DNA of 64,000 nucleotides, taken from the NCBI GenBank assembly GCA_020740775.1, contig JAHEWK010000028.1, positions 1 through 64,000 of the forward strand. Reading direction: 5' to 3'. This DNA is from Ilyonectria destructans. Taxonomy: Eukaryota > Ascomycota > Sordariomycetes > Hypocreales > Nectriaceae. Positions 44,415 through 55,051 of this stretch are shown here, in pieces (positions within the stretch are counted from its first letter, which is position 1; every line of letters begins with the position of its first letter). A program made the translations under genes and the position numbers. The notes beneath the pieces were generated by a model that had not been told where the DNA came from, did not search any database, and was given only the letters and a program-made list of their open reading frames with translations.

Positions 44415-45110
44415 ATGTATAACCGCAATTAAAGCCAGCGTCAGAACCCTCAGAATATCCCTATATTTGTGGATTATTCGGCAACACCTGCTGGAATGCC
44501 ACAAGTCAACAGCAACAACCTATTTATCCTACGCCCTATTGCCAATAACCAACAAATGCAGGCCCCAGCCCGGCTTGCTCATCCAACAACAATGCCATTC
44601 CCAGTTGAGTATTGGAGGGCTAATACAACCCTGCCAACAGATCCAACATCCCCCACTGTGCTCTATGCAGACCCCCAGGTATATATAAGAGCTCATACTA
44701 CTAAATATCCTCCTTAAGGGCAGCCTGTTACTACGCAGGTTCTGCCATTTGGATATCAGCTTAACGGAATGTGGCATGTTGGATTCCTTGATGATGTGAT
44801 TGCTGTAGGGCAACAGCGCTCTAATCCGGATGTTCTTCCTATATGGAACTACAGTCAGCTTTAAAATATCGATAATGAGTATCGGAATATGAATGTTACG
44901 ATCCCAGGTACGAACTGGCTAATAGCTGCTGTAGGGATGACTACCAATCTGCCCGTACTTCGGGCAGCAGAGAGGTTAGGGATGTATATTTGTAATGTTG
45001 ATCGGAATGGATATGTTGAGTGGATATGGCAGGGAATACAGTGATATTATAGAGCTATTCAATAATTGCATTATTATGCCGTTATGCCTGTATCTCTTAT
45101 TATAATATAA
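44415..45110 (+). pseudogene. Second MULE-borne gene, unknown function, five nonsense codons
   Basis: A frame of 231 codons runs from ATG at 44415 to TAA at 45108-45110 without any frameshift but with stops at about 44430, 44715, 44862, 45042 and 45063. Four are TAA where CAA fits the context (for example after MYNRN, after TTKYPP and after NYSQL) and one is TGA, where CGA fits. The readable parts are Asn/Gln/Pro-rich at the start, then LPFGYQLNGMWHVGFLDDVI and TIPGTNWLIAAVGMTTNLPV. I do not recognise the family. It is preceded by tandem repeats and a TATA-like box and lies inside the TIRs, so it moved with the element. Confidence 0.7.
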
Positions 45111-45279
45111 GTAACTACTGAGTCAAATTCACTCTACATCTGAACTTAAGGATAACTCTATTAAATCAAGCCATTGAATTATGAAAACTATACTTGGAAA
45201 TCCGCCTTTTCTTTCTCGTTCGAATGATATATACCAATTGCATCTTCCGTTACTTATACAAATTTCAACAGGGGGCATT

Positions 45280-47805
45280 CTACCCCTTATACACTCTTGC
45301 CTGTACTTCCGAATCTCTTTCAGCAGCAACCCAGATATCTTGCATCTCTCGCCGCCGTGAGTAAGGCTGTTCTGCTATCTCAACACCTATATTCTGTTCA
45401 ACGCGCTCATTCTCAGCTTTATCCCAATCAAGATAACTCATCATTTCCTCCTGGGTCCAGTCCCTGATGAGATTTCCCGCCCTGCAACGACTCCCCATTT
45501 GCTTGTAGTTAAGACACCAGGCATACTCAGCTTTGCTGTAACGTAGAGGCAGCCCTATAGCCCTACGGTATTGTTGATCGGTCCTGGTGGCTCCTTGAGG
45601 TAATGTAGTAAACCAGACCTCTCGAGCTGCCTTGTACCGTCGGAAGATAGCACGGGGGTTATCAGCTCGCAATGGAGGTTCGGATACAGCGGCAGGAGGG
45701 GTCTTTCGGTGAGCTGTTCTGTGTGTCGTTTTCGTCTGCCTTCTTGTGCGGGCTCCAGTCTCAGATATAGTCTCAGATATAGTCTCGGATATAGTCTCGG
45801 ATACCACAGAGCATCCTGTCAGAGATAAAGGAGATAATGAGCGGGTGCCAGAGCGAGAATGTATGTGGATTGGTATGTCTGTTGATATTGGGGCAGGAGC
45901 CTGAGCAGGAGCCTGAGTCTGACCCTCTAATAGTTTGTCGTAACGTAAGGGGCATGCTTTGGACCTTATTGTGTGGCCCGATTGATGACATTTTGAATAT
46001 GTTGGCGCTGACCTTACTCGTACTGATTTCTTAACAGCTTCAAATAGATAGGGCTCGCGTTGTGTGCTTGTTGGTGGCAGTGTCGAATTAGCCGTAAGAC
46101 GATCAAACTGACTATGTGGCTCAATAAGAAGCTGGGGGGATCCTGAGCGTTGGAGATGCCAATGTGAATGGAAATGATGCAATTGAAGAGGCTGATTCTG
46201 CTCCAGTAAGGATTGAAGGATGTGAGCATAAGGCAGACCAAGCGTTGTAGTAAAGACCTCTGTACATACAGGGAGGTCCTGTGATAGCCGTTGCTGCTGA
46301 CCGTCAACCTTGTGTAAGGCGTAGTGTGAGACCCAACCATGTATGTTGCCGTACAGAACCCCAGACAGTCGAATAGGTGTGCTAATATGCTGTCTGCCTT
46401 GAGTGGCATTGAGTTCGGAGATCTGATTGATCAGAATACGCCTGATGGTCCTCCAAGCCTCAAAGAGGTCAGCCTTTGCGTTGTCCAGGTGAGATTTGAT
46501 GAGCTGATGAATGCCCTCGCCTTGTGATGTGATATATTGCTTAAAGTGAAGGTATTGGTTAACCTATGCCTTTATAAATCTCTCTTTGTAGGGATTAAGC
46601 CAGGTATCCAGCAGATAGCCTACTTGATTGATGTGATCAGGGACGTAATGCTCCTTGAACCTCTTCAGGTTCTGATTGTAGATGCCCTCTGTTTCTGAGC
46701 CCATAAGCTCATGCCAATGGGCATAGAACTCCTCCCACGTCTTCTTTCCCTTAGTCTTATCCTCTTGAGTAAATAAAGGCAGATAATAGCTTAGTACTGC
46801 TCTGTTGATATGCCATAAGCACAATATTGCAGCTAACTCAGGGAAACAAGAGGGAGAGGCAATAGCATTCATACAAGCAAGACAGCGATCTGTAAGAATT
46901 ACAGATGGAAGGGCCACTTTATGGATCTGATATATATACCGTAGCTCTTTAAGAGCCTATATATAATCAGATTCATCCTCGCCGGAAAGGAATGTAAATG
47001 CTATACAGAAGGTTCGTTAACAAGTATCAATACCAACTATATTAAGAAGAGGCATCTTATACTTGTTGGTCTTGTAGGTACAGTCCAGAATAAGCACTTC
47101 GGGATATGATTTGAGGTATGCCAGTGACTGCGGATGTGCAAATAGTACTGCTATAACTCTACTACTTGTATCAAGATTAAATCGACTCTAGAAGCCCTCG
47201 GCTTTAAGCTCTTCAGCAAGGGCATGTATGTTGCTTTGACCTTTGGTAAGATTCCGTTTGCCTTGTGCAATGCAGTTGTAGATATCTTGCTGTATGGCTA
47301 TGGTAGGTAGGTTGTTATGCAAGAAGGATCTAATCTCTTTGGGCGCAATACCGGCTTTGGCGAATTTCTGGATCGTGGCTTTCTGCTCGTCTGATAGCTG
47401 ACGATGAGTCGGATGTTCCCGTTGAGATTGATTTGGTTTGTGATTGTGTTGACTGAAGGAAGCATCAGGGCGATGATGCAGACTCCACACAGTCTGATAT
47501 AGACTTTCCTTTGCTATAACAGAGAAGCGGCATTCCGTACGGCGTGAATTCCGCGGCTGGTCCACTCCCTCCTTGTAGGCAGGAGGGCGCCCTCTACGGT
47601 CACAGATAAAGGTGACGACAGTTCTTTTACTCGTAGTCTTCTTAGACCTTTGGATCATAAAGGCATAACCTCGTGACGCTGCCCAAGCGTTGATTGCAAC
47701 GCGGACTTCCTCTTGTGAGGTATATTGGCCTTCGGGGGGAAGGGCATCATCGGGGAAGACCAGGGGAGCCGCAGGGCGGGCATTGGAAGCGTCAATTGGA
47801 TTCAT
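45280..47805 (-). pseudogene. Mutator-like transposase, four nonsense codons
   Basis: One frame runs from ATG at 47805 to 45280. The N-terminus has a FAR1-type DNA-binding region (SRGYAFMIQRSKKTTSKRTV, FICDRRG). The MULE core is PEVLILDCTYKTNKYKMPLL, then VGIDTC and LPSVILTDRCLACMNAI with LCLWHINRAV, matching the DDE-type catalytic region. The C-terminus has a zinc-knuckle-like CHQSGHTIRSKACPLRY and a short SETI repeat (12-bp units near 45765-45800). Stops after KAEGF, VGIDTC, DESDYI and RFIKA are TAG or TAA where TGG or CAA would fit the family, as RIP-type C-to-T changes give. No frameshift is seen. Confidence 0.9.
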
Positions 47806-48006
47806 TGTAGCAGGAGAAAGGCACAGCAAGTTGAATTGATATCGTAGAAGACGTTGATCATTGAATTGAGGGCCAATTTGCAGTCGTTATCAAGGGCCAA
47901 AAATCACTCACTATATGACCGATCTTCATTGCACGCCTAGCCGTGCAAATGTCACGTGTTGGTATTTGCACGCCTAGCCGTGCAGGTACTTATCGCCAGT
48001 TTACAC

Positions 48007-48856
48007 CCGAGCGAGTTCGGACTATAGACTCCATCAGCTGATATGATGATTCCTCATCAAATCTAATCAATAAGATTGCTCACATTGAACTTCTGGCGTC
48101 TGATCCCTGGCGAATTGACCCGCTGGTCCCATCAATTTCCCCACTTCTTCTCACGCTCTTTCTCAGCTAACGCAGTCAGCCTGCACCAATTCCCAAACCG
48201 CCCTGCCACTAGCGCTTATGTCTTCCTGCACTTTGGAGAGTATATCGTTCAACGCCGGCATCCCCAACTTCACCGACGCCGTGTACCTTATATCCGAGTC
48301 CTATTCGGTCAAAATACCACGTTCTCCCGACGCAAGCCGATCCATCAACTTCACTGGCCAGGTATAGAAAGAGATAGTCTCCGATCACCTTCGGCGCTTA
48401 AGTTCCACGGCCGTGACGCTATGGAATCAGCGACGGATTAGTAGCCCTTGCAGCATCGCCTTATGATAGCTATGGCACTTCTATAATACTGATTACTAAA
48501 GAACAGAGGAGTCTCCGATGACTCTCGGGTGGATTGTAAAGTCCGATACAGTGCAATAGCACTCCCGATTAGTGAAAGCCCTTGTAGGCTCCCCTTGTGA
48601 TAGCTATGGCACTTGCGTAATGCTAATTACGAAAGAATGGAGGAGCCTCTGGCGATCCTCAGCTTGGTTATTGGTGTAACCATCCTTCACTCGGAACAAC
48701 CTATATAATGGAACTCAAATCTCCTGTTTATATTGGCGATTTGCATCATCACCAACCTCCAAATCCTGTTAAGAATTGCTTAGTCAATCGCCACGCGCCA
48801 ATAAACTAAGGCTCATTGAACCGATATATCACCGCATCGTTTTCAAGGAAGACAAA
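48007..48856. other. Upstream region of the first carbonic-anhydrase-like gene
   Basis: An open frame at 48076-48441 has no recognisable motif and is not called. The right half holds a direct repeat (48436-48530 and 48567-48660) that resembles a block upstream of the third HD gene (about 56625-56720). Confidence 0.4.
48436..48660. repeat. Two direct ~95-bp repeats upstream of carbonic anhydrase-like gene 1
   Basis: Each copy runs GATTAGT...CCCTTG...GATAGCTATGGCACTT...TAAT(A/G)CT(G/A)ATTAC...AAAGAA..GGAGGAG. Copies start at 48436 and 48567, roughly 75-80% identical by eye. The block GGATTGTAA...GATTAGT also occurs before the HD gene at 57245. These are candidates for a shared upstream regulatory module or a small repeat family. 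Confidence 0.5.
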
Positions 48857-49624
48857 ATGGCCGAGACTGTTGCTGATCTTATTGCGGCCCACGAGTCTGT
48901 TATCGCAATGTTCCATTTACAAACGAAAAGTGCCTAACGCGATAAGAATAGACCCCAGGAGTTCGAACCGTTCCCGACTATCGCCGACATGAACAAGGCA
49001 TCCAAGCCTCGCCTTACCATCGTCGGTATGTGACCCCGTTGGTCTGTTTTCCGCTTTGTCTGGAGACTCGCTCACCAACTTCGACACCGGTAGTGGCCTG
49101 TGTGGATCCTCGGTGTAGCATTGACCAGTTCATCGGCTTGGACCTCGGAGTGTCGAATGGTGAAAGTAAGTGAAGAAAAGAGAGTCGGCCGCAAGGAGAC
49201 TAATCAGGAACCAGTGGTTATGGTCTCGCGTAATGCCGGTGGCAATATTCGCTTCGCGGTACGGGATATTCTCCTCCTGGACACGAAGTTCGTAGTCGAT
49301 GAACTCATCGTCGTTCATCACACCGATTGTGGCTCGCTGATGTTTACGAACGATTGGATGCGCGACGCCGTCAAAGCGCGAGTAGATCAGAGTCATTGGG
49401 ATGAAATTGACCAAATTAACTGGGGTGCGAATACGGAGTAAGTATTAAATCTATTACGGTGAGGAAGTTTGCTAATGCTTGGGTACAGCATGGCGGGCAG
49501 TGTTAGAGGTGATCTTGAGTGGCTTCGTGCCAATAAGGTTATCAGGGACGAGCTTAGGAATACAGCCCGGGGTTTCCTCTATAACATCGAGACTGGAAAG
49601 GCCGAGGAAATTAAACTTGCTTAG
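48857..49624 (+). pseudogene. Beta-carbonic-anhydrase-like gene with an early nonsense codon
   Basis: Exons from ATG at 48857 run with introns at about 49029-49101, 49165-49219 and 49440-49489 (GTATGT, GTAAGT and GTAAGT donors, all in phase). Zinc-site motifs of beta-carbonic anhydrases are present: ACVDPRCS (Cys, Asp, Arg), RNAGGNIRFAV, and VVHHTDCGSLMF (His and Cys ligands). The protein ends EEIKLA. Codon 27 (48935-48937) is TAA; CAA would fit. The next Met in frame lies just before the metal site (MNKASKPRL), so a shortened but metal-binding protein is still possible. Family members hydrate CO2; relatives hydrolyse COS or CS2. The nearest neighbours are the MULE and an HD-domain gene. Confidence 0.75.
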
Positions 49625-51170
49625 TTATTATGGTTTATAATGAACCGGAAGTAGCTAATCAATATGTCAATTTAAAGGAGAATTGTTTTAGTACTGGTTT
49701 CAGTTACTGTAGTAAATTATGAGACGGAGTTTCCTCCGTTTATGGGTAGGAAGTGCAGCCATTCTAGCCTTCTACACGCGATAATAGCCGATACCTCTAG
49801 CAAGTTATAACAATTCTGGATCATTTCTTGCCTGTAACACACAAACCACTGAACTGTCTCAATCGAACCACAACCCCGGATCTAGTAACAGAGGTATGGA
49901 ACAATTGAACAGCTGTGGGCTCTGGTCAGACCAAAAGGAAGGTCTGGAGCAATGGTAAAAGTTGTACGAGTCAAGATACGAGACATCTACCTCGGGGAAG
50001 AGGGGCACGGAAATCAATAGATGCGAGAACTTAAAGCAGCCACATAGCCGAGGGGACCAACCCAGGATCACGGTATAGATATAGCCAACCGATCTCCCGA
50101 GGGTAGGAGACGGCCAGATTTCAATTGGTGTCGTCAGCCACTGCTTGGTTGACAGTGTGTGCAGGTGCTGTATGCAATGATCATTCCTCCATTGTATTCC
50201 TCTTGATTTCCCAGCCCCAGGGCACGCTGCGTTACATTGCCCCATCACATTCCACGTTCTCCCTGTCCCGGCACACTCTAAACGTCACTGTCCTAACCCC
50301 CCGTGGTCCCGGCACATTAGATTTCCCGTCCACACTTTGTCTTACCTGCTCTATCCTAATTGCTGTCCGCTCCTTCAACGGCGAGTTGCTGACACAATAG
50401 CCAAAAACCCCATTTATTTTCTCTCACAATTTTTAGCATTTTTCAAACCCAATGCTTCCATAGTTGACCAAATTTTCAAGCTGTTCTTACCCTCTCAACG
50501 CCTCTCCGTACTACATTCAAAAAAGTCTCACATTTAGGGAATGGGGTTGATCTCATATTTTTAATCTAACTAGTAAGTTGAGAGACTATTACAAAGCATC
50601 CTTCGCCACCTGATCTCTATTCTTAGGGAAAGCCGAATACCTACGTTGATAATTGCCAGATACGTCAGAGCGAAAGTTGCCACCTATTGCCACCTATTGC
50701 CACGAGGCTTAGCAATCAGCTTCTAACTGATTCTATACCGAAGAGAAAGGATATATAAAGCTTGCCCTGAAACCTCAAGACAGAGGGGGAAGACAGAACA
50801 CACAATTTTTTCACCCTAATGTTTAACAATAATCCACAGCCACCTACCTGCTCAAATTCACCAAACCTCAGCACAGAACACATCATAATGGTAAATACTC
50901 TGTTTCGCTGTCAAGCTCTAGCTCGACAGCTAAAGTTCGCCTACGGGGCGTGTCGAGCGTAGTTGCGGTCGGGATCTGAGTTTGGCGAGCGCCGGTGCTT
51001 CGCGAAGTCATACTGGCCGGGTGTGGGCAGACAAAAACGCTTGGGTTCCATCTTACACACGTGTAATCACAGGACAGCGAGAAACAAACGTCAGAGCAAA
51101 TGTCATGGTCTACTCTTCTTGCAAAAGCCGAACAATTCTTAGCCACTCCACTAGGAAACTAACCGATTGC
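49625..51170. other. Intergenic, 1.5 kb, no gene supported
   Basis: Open frames at 49859-50248 and 50883-51146 lack motifs and typical codon patterns. A tandem CCACCTATTG pair is at about 50681-50701. The downstream sequences of the carbonic-anhydrase-like gene and the first HD gene converge here. Confidence 0.4.
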
Positions 51171-51935
51171 CTACTGAATCTCGTCGCATGCAGCCAGCGC
51201 ACCCGCGAACCTCTCTGCGAGATGAATCCCCTCCAACTTCCTACGGAAGTCTTCTTTCCCCGTACCCTTGCCATCGAACCCAAAAGCAAGTCCAAACTCC
51301 TTGACATCGTTGTCGAAGGTGGTCTCCGGCTTGTCCCTGCATAATCCACACATGGTCTGAACCAGTGCATCGGTGAACCCGACACGTGGAAACGCCGCGA
51401 CAACCTCCTTGTACTCTTCTACGGAGACGGCGCCGCCGGGGAAATTCGGCCCAAGGAAATCGGCCATGATGCCAAAGTGCACAAGAGCAACTTCGGGCTC
51501 CTTGTACGGCGCGATTGACGCTACCCCATGCAGCGCGATGGCGTCCCAGACCATTTGCAATCGTCGGCCGCCCTTGTCCCAGCCCTCTTCTGTCTGAGAG
51601 TGGGCGATTATGAAGTCGCGGGCGATATTAGCCCCGTCGACCTCAAATCGCTTATCCTTGGAAACGAGGGACTTGGTTGTGGCCCAGCCCATGTCATGCA
51701 GGATACCACTGAGGACAACCATCTCGGTGTCGACCTCGTCGGCTATCTCAGCGAACTGCGGCAGCTTCTTGCGTAGGAGTAGCGCGAATGCGGTACTGCG
51801 GAGGCAGTGATTCACCGTGATTGAGGTGGTGTGCCGCTTGGCATAGTCAAGCGCGGCAGATATGATGTGTGAGTTGGGAAAACGTATCCCCGAGATAGGG
51901 AAGGACGGAAAGGAGGTTGGGTTTAACGACGCCAT
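51171..51935 (-). CDS. HD-domain protein, cyanamide-hydratase-like (copy 1)
   Basis: An intronless 254-residue frame from ATG at 51935. It has the HD metal-binding pattern: NHCLRSTAFALLLRKK (first His), GILHDMGW (HD pair) and KRFEVDGANIARDFI, then LQMVWDAIALHG and the C-terminal Cys-rich MCGLCRDKPETTFDNDV. This is the family of fungal cyanamide hydratase (Cah, yeast Ddi2/3), a zinc HD enzyme that adds water to cyanamide to give urea. Substrates of most paralogs are unknown. It lies between two carbonic-anhydrase-like genes and has two paralogs in the next 6 kb. Confidence 0.88.
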   Translation of the reverse strand: MASLNPTSFPSFPISGIRFPNSHIISAALDYAKRHTTSITVNHCLRSTAFALLLRKKLPQFAEIADEVDTEMVVLSGILHDMGWATTKSLVSKDKRFEVDGANIARDFIIAHSQTEEGWDKGGRRLQMVWDAIALHGVASIAPYKEPEVALVHFGIMADFLGPNFPGGAVSVEEYKEVVAAFPRVGFTDALVQTMCGLCRDKPETTFDNDVKEFGLAFGFDGKGTGKEDFRRKLEGIHLAERFAGALAACDEIQ

Positions 51936-53650
51936 GGTACCGTCTAATCAATCATTCGAGACGTAAATAGTCAAAGATTTTTGTGACATCTGCACACAAT
52001 CATGCAATTTTGCAATGATTCCACTTTCATTCCGAGGAACGCATCCATTATATTAGTATCCATCGCTTACACGACCCAGCGCTTCCTTTCATGCACACAC
52101 AGGCGGCCCCGTCATGGTTATGTCATGACGGATAGCGGCGGAGACGTTCTTCTACACCGGCTTTGTAATTGTTGCTGATTAAGTGCGGCGCCATTGCATT
52201 AGCAACAAAGTTTGGCGCCGAGCAGGGCCGGAGTTTAGACTCCATCGGCATGTATCGAAAGCGCTGCCGACTGCAACTCGGCCAGCCCGCCGACCTGCAG
52301 TCGACAGCCGCCAACCCTAACCCTTCAGGCGCTGACATGGATATACTCCTGATCCTGTGGAGTGATGAGGAATCAATCTGCTAAGAAGGTCTTAGAATGA
52401 AGCCCACTACCTGGTCTAGGTGGATGACTAGTATGCAAGGTGGGGCCATACTGTAGTTTGGTATTGTCAGATCTCGTGACTCCGTAAGTGGGGTCTGACG
52501 GTCTGAGTTGGGTGCCTTTAGCACAGGGAAATGTACGATCAAATGATGCCCAGATAGGCTGATTGAATTGATGATAATTACGACCTTAATAACGTCGTTA
52601 TGACTGATGGATTGACTGTTGTTGATCATCTTGATCAGAGAGGGATTTCCGTTATCTACGGTCTCCGAGACCCCCGCTTCCTTAGTCATCCGGTCGGCCG
52701 GATCCCTCCGTCTGACAGGTATCCTCCGAGCATTACCAGAACTTAGTATAATGCGTCCGCGGTTGGCAGGCGGCTTTCCCCACAATGCCAACGGGTAAAG
52801 CGAATTACAGTAGTTTTTCCAGGGTTACATGCCGACCCTGGAGAATTCGATTACATACTGTAAGTCACCACAGCTTCCATATGCCCTGCTTGGAAGGATT
52901 CTATTTGATCTAATCACTAAATTTCCCAGGCCCCCTTAACCTCATTGCGACGGTTAGCAGTCATGGGTATGGCTTTACCTTACATCTGCATGGGGAAGGG
53001 CTGATGCGGGAGAGCCTGTTGAGGTTGTGAGTTGGAGCTGCCCACCGCGAGACGTGGAGCGGTCGGGTGGCGTGTAATCCGTCCTTTTTTTCCCTTTCTT
53101 TAGTCTACTGAGACAAATATGGGAGAAGGGTCGAACAGGAAGCTCGAAAAAAGGGACCCAAATTATCGCCGTAACTACAGTCCATTTCCTATTCACCTCG
53201 TCTTTGATTTTTTGTTTCTTTCGGAAGGTCGGCTCTGCGGCAAATATCGGCGGCCCTGGTTCGCCGATGGTGCGGATATTAAGCAGTCATGAGAGAAACC
53301 AGTTAACTTCCGACCGCCCCCGGAGTTAAACATAACGAAGCTAAGAACTGCGATACGGGACTTTTGTAGGAGAGGTGTTCAGTAATCCATTCAAGCCAAC
53401 CATGATCGTGCCGTAGAATAGCAACAAGTGCCGCCAGCTATCTATCGCGGAAGAGTAAATATATATGGTAATTCACGTTCTTAGTGACAAATATATAAAA
53501 GGCATTGTCCCTTCAACTGGTGAGAGGGCTCTGCACACATGCACATAAACCATTTCAGAGCAGTGACCACAGGAGATTCCATTGACACGCCTCTGCTTCG
53601 ACAGCGAGACGTAAGCTCTTCCTGAACTATTAGAACATAACTTTGGCAAC
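51936..53650. other. Divergent upstream region, HD copy 1 / carbonic anhydrase-like gene 2
   Basis: 1.7 kb without a supported gene. Two short telomere-like units (AACCCTAACCCT) lie near 52312. A 20-bp block CCCCACAATGCCAACGGGTA near 52776 recurs at about 61503, within otherwise different sequence. The frame at 52381-52791 has no signature. Confidence 0.4.
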
Positions 53651-54490
53651 ATGGATCGCAAGCCCGCCAACTACCAGCCAGCATATCGTCCGACGGTCGA
53701 TGAGCTGCTCCTGCGCAACAAGTACGACTCTTTGAACCCTAGACTTTTAACCCAGATACATGTCTCACGCCGTGTATAGGAACTATGCGCCACCGTACAC
53801 AAGCCTTGGCCTGACATGCCAGAGTTACTGGAATGGACTTCGCCATCTACCGTCGTCAGTGCGTATCCTTCCGCATTAGCTCTAAATTTCTTTCCTCTTA
53901 AACTAAATCTCTGCAGTTGCCTGTGCCGACCCTCGCTGCGACCCTCAGCAATTCATGCAAGGGAGGAGGGGCAGTAAGTTTCGCGCTTATTCTTCCTTCA
54001 GGCATGCTTCCTTGACACATGATACTGAGTTGAGGATCTACAGAAATTGCTGCGATTCGAAACCTAGGCGGTCAAGCCGAGATCAGCATCCACGATGTTG
54101 CTACCCTAGACAGTGAATTCCGGTTCAAGGAGCTGGTGGTTGTTCACCACACTGATTGTGGTGTCACGCACATGACAAAGGATGGAGTCTATGCGTATCT
54201 GAAGGAGAATCTCCCTGACGCTACTGCTGCAGCATTGGAAGCATTTCCGATCCGTATCTTTTCAAAGTTCGTTCCCTGCTCCTCCGCTCCTCGCTACCAG
54301 CCACACCCTTCCCTCAATATCTTTCACTATGACATAATAATAATCGTTTTGCGGCTTTAGCATGGAAGAGGGCGTGAGACATGACTTGGAGGTTGTGCAG
54401 AAGTCGCCTTATCTCCGTAAGGAGCTGACAGATTCGGTCCGAGGGTTCGTGTTTGACATCAAGACTGGACTTTTGAGCCCAGTTCTGTGA
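53651..54490 (+). CDS. Beta-carbonic-anhydrase-like protein 2
   Basis: A five-exon model from ATG at 53651. Exon 2 covers HKPWPDMPELLEW. Exon 3 encodes ACADPRCDPQQFM (Cys-x-Asp-x-Arg metal site). Exon 4 begins IAAIRNLGGQAEISIHDV and holds VVVHHTDCGVTHM (His, Cys ligands). Exon 5 is EEGVRHDLEVVQKSPYLRK to the stop at 54490. Introns 2-4 have consistent GT...AG ends (GTGCGT, GTAAGT, GTTCGT) and phases. The first junction (GTACGA...TAG, near 53722-53779) is off by one base for the frame needed downstream, so exon 1 or its splice site is uncertain. Proline replaces the usual serine in CxDxR. Plausible roles are CO2 or COS hydration. It is flanked by HD genes on both sides. Confidence 0.8.
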
Positions 54491-55051
54491 GCTTTACAAG
54501 AAGGAATCTGGGAAGTAAATCGCAGATGTGCCTGAGGTTGTTCAATAAGTCCAGAAGTAGGCGATGTTACGACGTTCGTGTTACAGCCCGGCGGTGGCCT
54601 GCGTCAGGACCTGGGGCGGGGCCCTAGGACTGGCTAACGCTAAAAACCCGGCTCCTCGGTTATCAATGCAACTTAATTACCTCAATCTACTCTAGCTACT
54701 ATATATTGCCTATCAATACATTGACCGGATTCAAGATTTACACCCAATTGAATACTAATCCCTTGACAAGTCATATCACATGCGTAGGGAGAGATATTCC
54801 ATGTAGGACGAATGGGACGGGTTGCTCCGCTCAGGAGCCCAGTAAATCTGACGACATTATCGCCCTCTGCAGCGAGTGCGCATACTAAATTCCTCAGAAT
54901 CTCAGAAGTATTAAACGGCGTGCCGCAACAATCGTCGACATTATTGACGACTAACTGAACGAGTGACTCGACTAAGACGAGATCATTGGTATCTACCAAA
55001 TAGAGCAAATAATTCTCTTTTCAATTTTTTTTATAAATTGAAAAGTCTTAG
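54491..55051. other. Intergenic between carbonic anhydrase-like gene 2 and HD copy 2
   Basis: Convergent 3' ends. A minus-strand open frame at 54682-55008 with no known motif is not called. Confidence 0.4.

Larger units (their letters stand above)
43917..47997. mobile_element. Mutator-like element (MULE) with perfect TIRs and 9-bp TSD
   Basis: The terminal inverted repeats start GGCGATAAGTACCTGCACGG and are identical over about 92 bp at both ends (43917-44008 and 47906-47997). The flanks are an exact 9-bp duplication, AGTTTACAC (43908-43916 and 47998-48006), as expected for Mutator elements. Each TIR contains two copies of the imperfect palindrome TGCACGGCTAGGCGTGCA separated by a CACGTG box. 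Inside are a decayed transposase (minus) and a second decayed gene (plus), arranged convergently. Confidence 0.95.

Noticed and set aside
48955..48980. tRNA T-arm-like GTTCGAACC
   Set aside because: It lies inside the carbonic-anhydrase-like exon and no acceptor or anticodon arms can be built around it.
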